This document shows positions 61,593 through 64,000 of a stretch of DNA of 64,000 nt, piece by piece (position 1 is the first letter of the stretch; the number at the start of each line of letters is the position of its first letter). The translations under genes and the position numbers were made by a program. Source of the DNA: Desulfobacterales bacterium (lineage in GTDB: Bacteria > Desulfobacterota > Desulfobacteria > Desulfobacterales > JAQWFD01); contig JAQWFD010000018.1 of the NCBI GenBank assembly GCA_028704555.1, positions 1 to 64,000 on the forward strand. Reading direction: 5' to 3'. The notes beneath the pieces were generated by a model. It had not been told where the DNA came from and ran no database searches. It saw only the letters and a program-made list of their open reading frames with translations.

Positions 61593-63539
61593 TCATTCCG
61601 AAATATTCAGAACCGAACAGGTGGCTGATTTGCCAGGGGGTGAGTATCTCCATATCATGGTTTTGTGATCCCGCCCTTGATATACTATTTCATATGGATA
61701 TCTGCTCATGACATCTATGATGCCATTGCCCAGATAATAATTTTTGTATGTTGCAGTTTCACCGCTGCCGACAATGTAGACTGCACCCCGATTCTCGTGC
61801 TCCAGAATGTTTTTCAGTTCGGCCCCGGATCCGATAAGCGGGGTATGTGTGTAGTTATCCAGCAACACCCCGTCAATGTCTTTGACGAAAAACCCGGCAT
61901 CATCCAGAGATCTGAGCCAATAGTCCACTTTCCCGAGATAAAATGTCTGCTGCAGAACATCCTCGGCCATGATGACATCTTCAGGATGCCTGTCGAGCCC
62001 CCTGATATATTCCGCAGCCCCCTTGTGATCTGGAAATCTATCATAGCCCGGATTGATGCTCTTTGACAGCTCAACCGGGTTTATGAACATCAGCAGCAGA
62101 ACAGAAAATAACAGCCCAAGTGAGTATCGGCTTCCATAAAGAGGACGCCTCAAGGCTTCAATTTGCAGCAGCCAGGCCACACCCGAAATGCAGCACAGGA
62201 TAATAAACGGCAGCAACTGAAACAGGTATCGATTCGGGATGCGATTTTTGAAAAAACCGATACCCAGCAACGGCATCCCAACCGACAGTACAAAAAGCAG
62301 GAAATGATCCGGAAGGCTGGCCCCTTTAGCAACCTGAACCATGGCACAGGCCAGCACAGCGATATAAAGGAGCGATGCCAACGGCAATTCACTGAAAAAC
62401 GTGATCAATACCAGGGGGGATGGAGTACCCGCCAGAATTTTCAATATCCGAGCAGTTCCTGAAGCACCGTCAGCTGCCCGGGCCAGTTCATGAAACTGAA
62501 TCCCGAACATCAACCCCAGCAGCGGCGGCAGAATACACACAACCCACAGAAAGCTTTTCAGCTTGCTGTCGCGCAAATAAAGGATACTGGCGCAAGTGAA
62601 CAGGATGGAACCTGCAAAGTATTGTCCCAGCCAGCAGACCACGACTGCCCCCGCCAACAACGCATTTGCCAGCAAAAAAGCGCGGCTTTTCGATTGATGC
62701 CGCATGGCTGTTACCGCCACCACGATGATGCATAACAGCATAATAAATCCTGATGACGTCAAGCCATGCGACAACCCACTGGCGTGAAACAGTCCGCCGG
62801 ACGGCAGGGAAAGGGTTTGCACATAGGAAATTCCATACTGCAGATTCACCCATCGTCTGAACAGCATAAAAGCCCCGGCCGTCACTGAAAACCCCGCCGC
62901 CCCCTGAATCAGGGATTTAGCTGACGGCCTTTTTAAAAATGGGAAAAAGAACAGAAATGAACAAAAAATTGCCAGCTGATGAAATTGGATGGAAACGAGC
63001 ATCGCGATCACGGCCGCCACAAGGCTTTTCCATGTTTTACGAACTTCCCAGCGAAATATCAATATCGCAAAGAGCATCAGAAACGTGGATACAAAAATAT
63101 ACATTCTTGCAGTTTGGGAAATGATGATCATGGATGGGTATAAAGCGATGACCAGCACAAACAGCAGATTCCATTTTGGCGGCAGGAACCGTCGGCCCAG
63201 GAAAAAGGCAACCACGACACCCAGGGTTCCCACAACAGCAGACGGGAATCTGAAGGCCCATTCAGATTCCCCGAACCCCATGACTGAAAGTGCCATCAGG
63301 TACAGCTGTCCAAGACCTCTGGGATAAAATAGACCGCTGGGCAGAATGGGCTGACCGGATTTGAGGATTTGCATCGTCGGCATCGCCATGGTTTCCTCAT
63401 CGCCATGAAGGCCGACATTGCCAAGTCCCCAGAATCGAAGCATCATCCCACCAATCAAGATAGCCGCAAACAGACAAATATCTTTCGTTTTGTAAGATAC
63501 AGCCGTGTGTTCCTGATATAGAAACGATTGAAAATTCAT
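61593..63539 (-). CDS. GT-C (GT39/ArnT-like) glycosyltransferase
   Basis: 648 residues. After the first helix comes GLGNVGLHGDEETMAMP with D47-E48, the catalytic acidic pair of the GT39/GT83-type transferases. Ten or more hydrophobic segments follow, then a C-terminal soluble domain (YIRGLDRHPEDVIMAEDVL). These enzymes transfer a sugar from a polyprenyl-phosphate donor on the periplasmic face. The ATG at 63539 has GGTGG; the open frame above it lacks conserved sequence. In this locus it may add a side-chain sugar after flipping. Confidence 0.83.
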   Translation of the reverse strand: MNFQSFLYQEHTAVSYKTKDICLFAAILIGGMMLRFWGLGNVGLHGDEETMAMPTMQILKSGQPILPSGLFYPRGLGQLYLMALSVMGFGESEWAFRFPSAVVGTLGVVVAFFLGRRFLPPKWNLLFVLVIALYPSMIIISQTARMYIFVSTFLMLFAILIFRWEVRKTWKSLVAAVIAMLVSIQFHQLAIFCSFLFFFPFLKRPSAKSLIQGAAGFSVTAGAFMLFRRWVNLQYGISYVQTLSLPSGGLFHASGLSHGLTSSGFIMLLCIIVVAVTAMRHQSKSRAFLLANALLAGAVVVCWLGQYFAGSILFTCASILYLRDSKLKSFLWVVCILPPLLGLMFGIQFHELARAADGASGTARILKILAGTPSPLVLITFFSELPLASLLYIAVLACAMVQVAKGASLPDHFLLFVLSVGMPLLGIGFFKNRIPNRYLFQLLPFIILCCISGVAWLLQIEALRRPLYGSRYSLGLLFSVLLLMFINPVELSKSINPGYDRFPDHKGAAEYIRGLDRHPEDVIMAEDVLQQTFYLGKVDYWLRSLDDAGFFVKDIDGVLLDNYTHTPLIGSGAELKNILEHENRGAVYIVGSGETATYKNYYLGNGIIDVMSRYPYEIVYQGRDHKTMIWRYSPPGKSATCSVLNISE

Positions 63540-63640
63540 ATTGACCACCGAGGGGAAAGAAAAATGATTAATATAATTCGCCAGATTGGCACAACACACG
63601 CACGATTTTTCGTTTTGAAAGTATGCTCACCAAGCTATAG

Positions 63641-64000
63641 TTATCCGTGGTTCGACAGCGACATCCGAATCGAGTCGGCACTTTCGTCTTCGATATGCAT
63701 TCTGTACCAGATTTCACTGTTGCATAATAACCACAATCTACATCCATGATCCGCTTTTTTCATCAAATGTTCCTGAAGCAGCCTATCAATGGCATCTCTC
63801 TGGAAATATCCTTCCCGGACCAGGTGCGAAGTATTCAAAAATTTATCATATATCGTATGATATTCATCATTTAATATATACGGAAGCGAAGATGAGAAGC
63901 CCTGTTTTTTCCGACTTATCAACGCTGAGGGTAAATATTTCTTTGCCAGTTGCGTCTGAATATATCTTCGCCGGGTTCCTCTGACTTTGAACCTGCTTGG
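63641..64000 (-). CDS. asnB: Asparagine synthetase (glutamine-hydrolysing), C-terminal part
   Basis: The gene runs off the right edge; 119 codons up to the stop are visible. LAKKYLPSALISRKKQGFSS and YFQRDAIDRLLQEH, then DHGCRLWLLCNSEIWYRM, are the final helices of AsnB-type amidotransferases. The 'RKKQGF' loop is nearly invariant. The frame is open past the TTG at 63922, so that codon is not the start. Asparagine synthetase homologues are regular members of exosortase-linked polysaccharide loci and are thought to amidate uronic acids or other precursors. Confidence 0.9.
   Translation of the reverse strand, partial: PSRFKVRGTRRRYIQTQLAKKYLPSALISRKKQGFSSSLPYILNDEYHTIYDKFLNTSHLVREGYFQRDAIDRLLQEHLMKKADHGCRLWLLCNSEIWYRMHIEDESADSIRMSLSNHG

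Overview
The window looks like a chromosomal segment of a strictly anaerobic, probably sulfate-reducing Desulfobacterota (Desulfobacteria-type) bacterium. This rests on gene content: an HdrC-like heterodisulfide reductase subunit, a tungsten/molybdenum aldehyde:ferredoxin oxidoreductase (AOR), ETF with FixC/FixX, FadH/old-yellow-enzyme Fe-S flavoproteins, LarA-like and aconitase-X enzymes, a LamB-type outer-membrane porin and an exosortase-style exopolysaccharide locus. No rRNA, tRNA or CRISPR array was seen. The assignment is inference from families, not from a marker gene.

Region A (about 1-25.1 kb, all on the minus strand, transcribed right to left) is a mycofactocin (Mft) locus with its metabolic module. 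In transcription order: a GntR/FCD regulator with its own promoter, operator-like palindrome and 16-bp tandem repeats; a group III iron alcohol dehydrogenase resembling the NDMA-dependent Mno type; an MFS transporter; an AOR; the 45-residue precursor mftA, a short gene that is easy to miss, ending in IDGICGVY; two FadH/OYE-type Fe-S flavoenzymes; etfA-fixC-fixX-etfB; a small ABM-fold protein; mftB; mftC; a second radical SAM protein whose start overlaps the mftC stop; a LamB-like porin; the glycosyltransferase mftF; then aconitase X (two subunits), a UxaA/SuyAB-like lyase (two subunits), a LarA-like protein and a partial hdrC. mftD and mftE are not in the window. A reasonable model is alcohol to aldehyde (Mft-dependent dehydrogenase) to acid (AOR), with mycofactocin-borne electrons passed through the flavoenzymes, ETF and FixC to menaquinone, and hydroxy-acid products handled by the LarA/AcnX/UxaA block.

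Region B (25-35 kb) holds a second, paralogous GntR regulator, a FabK-like flavoprotein with FabH, a PilZ protein, purB, a ModF-like double ABC ATPase, a conserved unknown gene and a dual-specificity-type phosphatase, with long AT-rich spacers.

Region C (35.1-36.75 kb) is a decayed patch. It contains a REP-like inverted repeat also found at 54.1 kb, two palindromic MITE-like elements (one flanked by TTA duplications), a frameshifted AEC-family permease remnant, two terminators and an orphan LamG-type C-terminus.

Region D (36.76-64 kb, all minus) is an exopolysaccharide locus: ExeA-like ATPase, tyrosine autokinase, Wzz/GumC protein, outer-membrane beta-barrel, SLBB export protein, WecA-like initiating transferase with a long membrane extension, sugar-modifying enzymes, WecG-type and GT4 glycosyltransferases, a pectate-lyase-like secreted protein, O-antigen ligase, deacetylase, FemAB-like protein, ATP-grasp enzyme, flippase, acyltransferase, GT-C transferase and the end of an asparagine synthetase. 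The set matches exosortase-A-linked loci, but no exosortase or PEP-CTERM protein is visible here.
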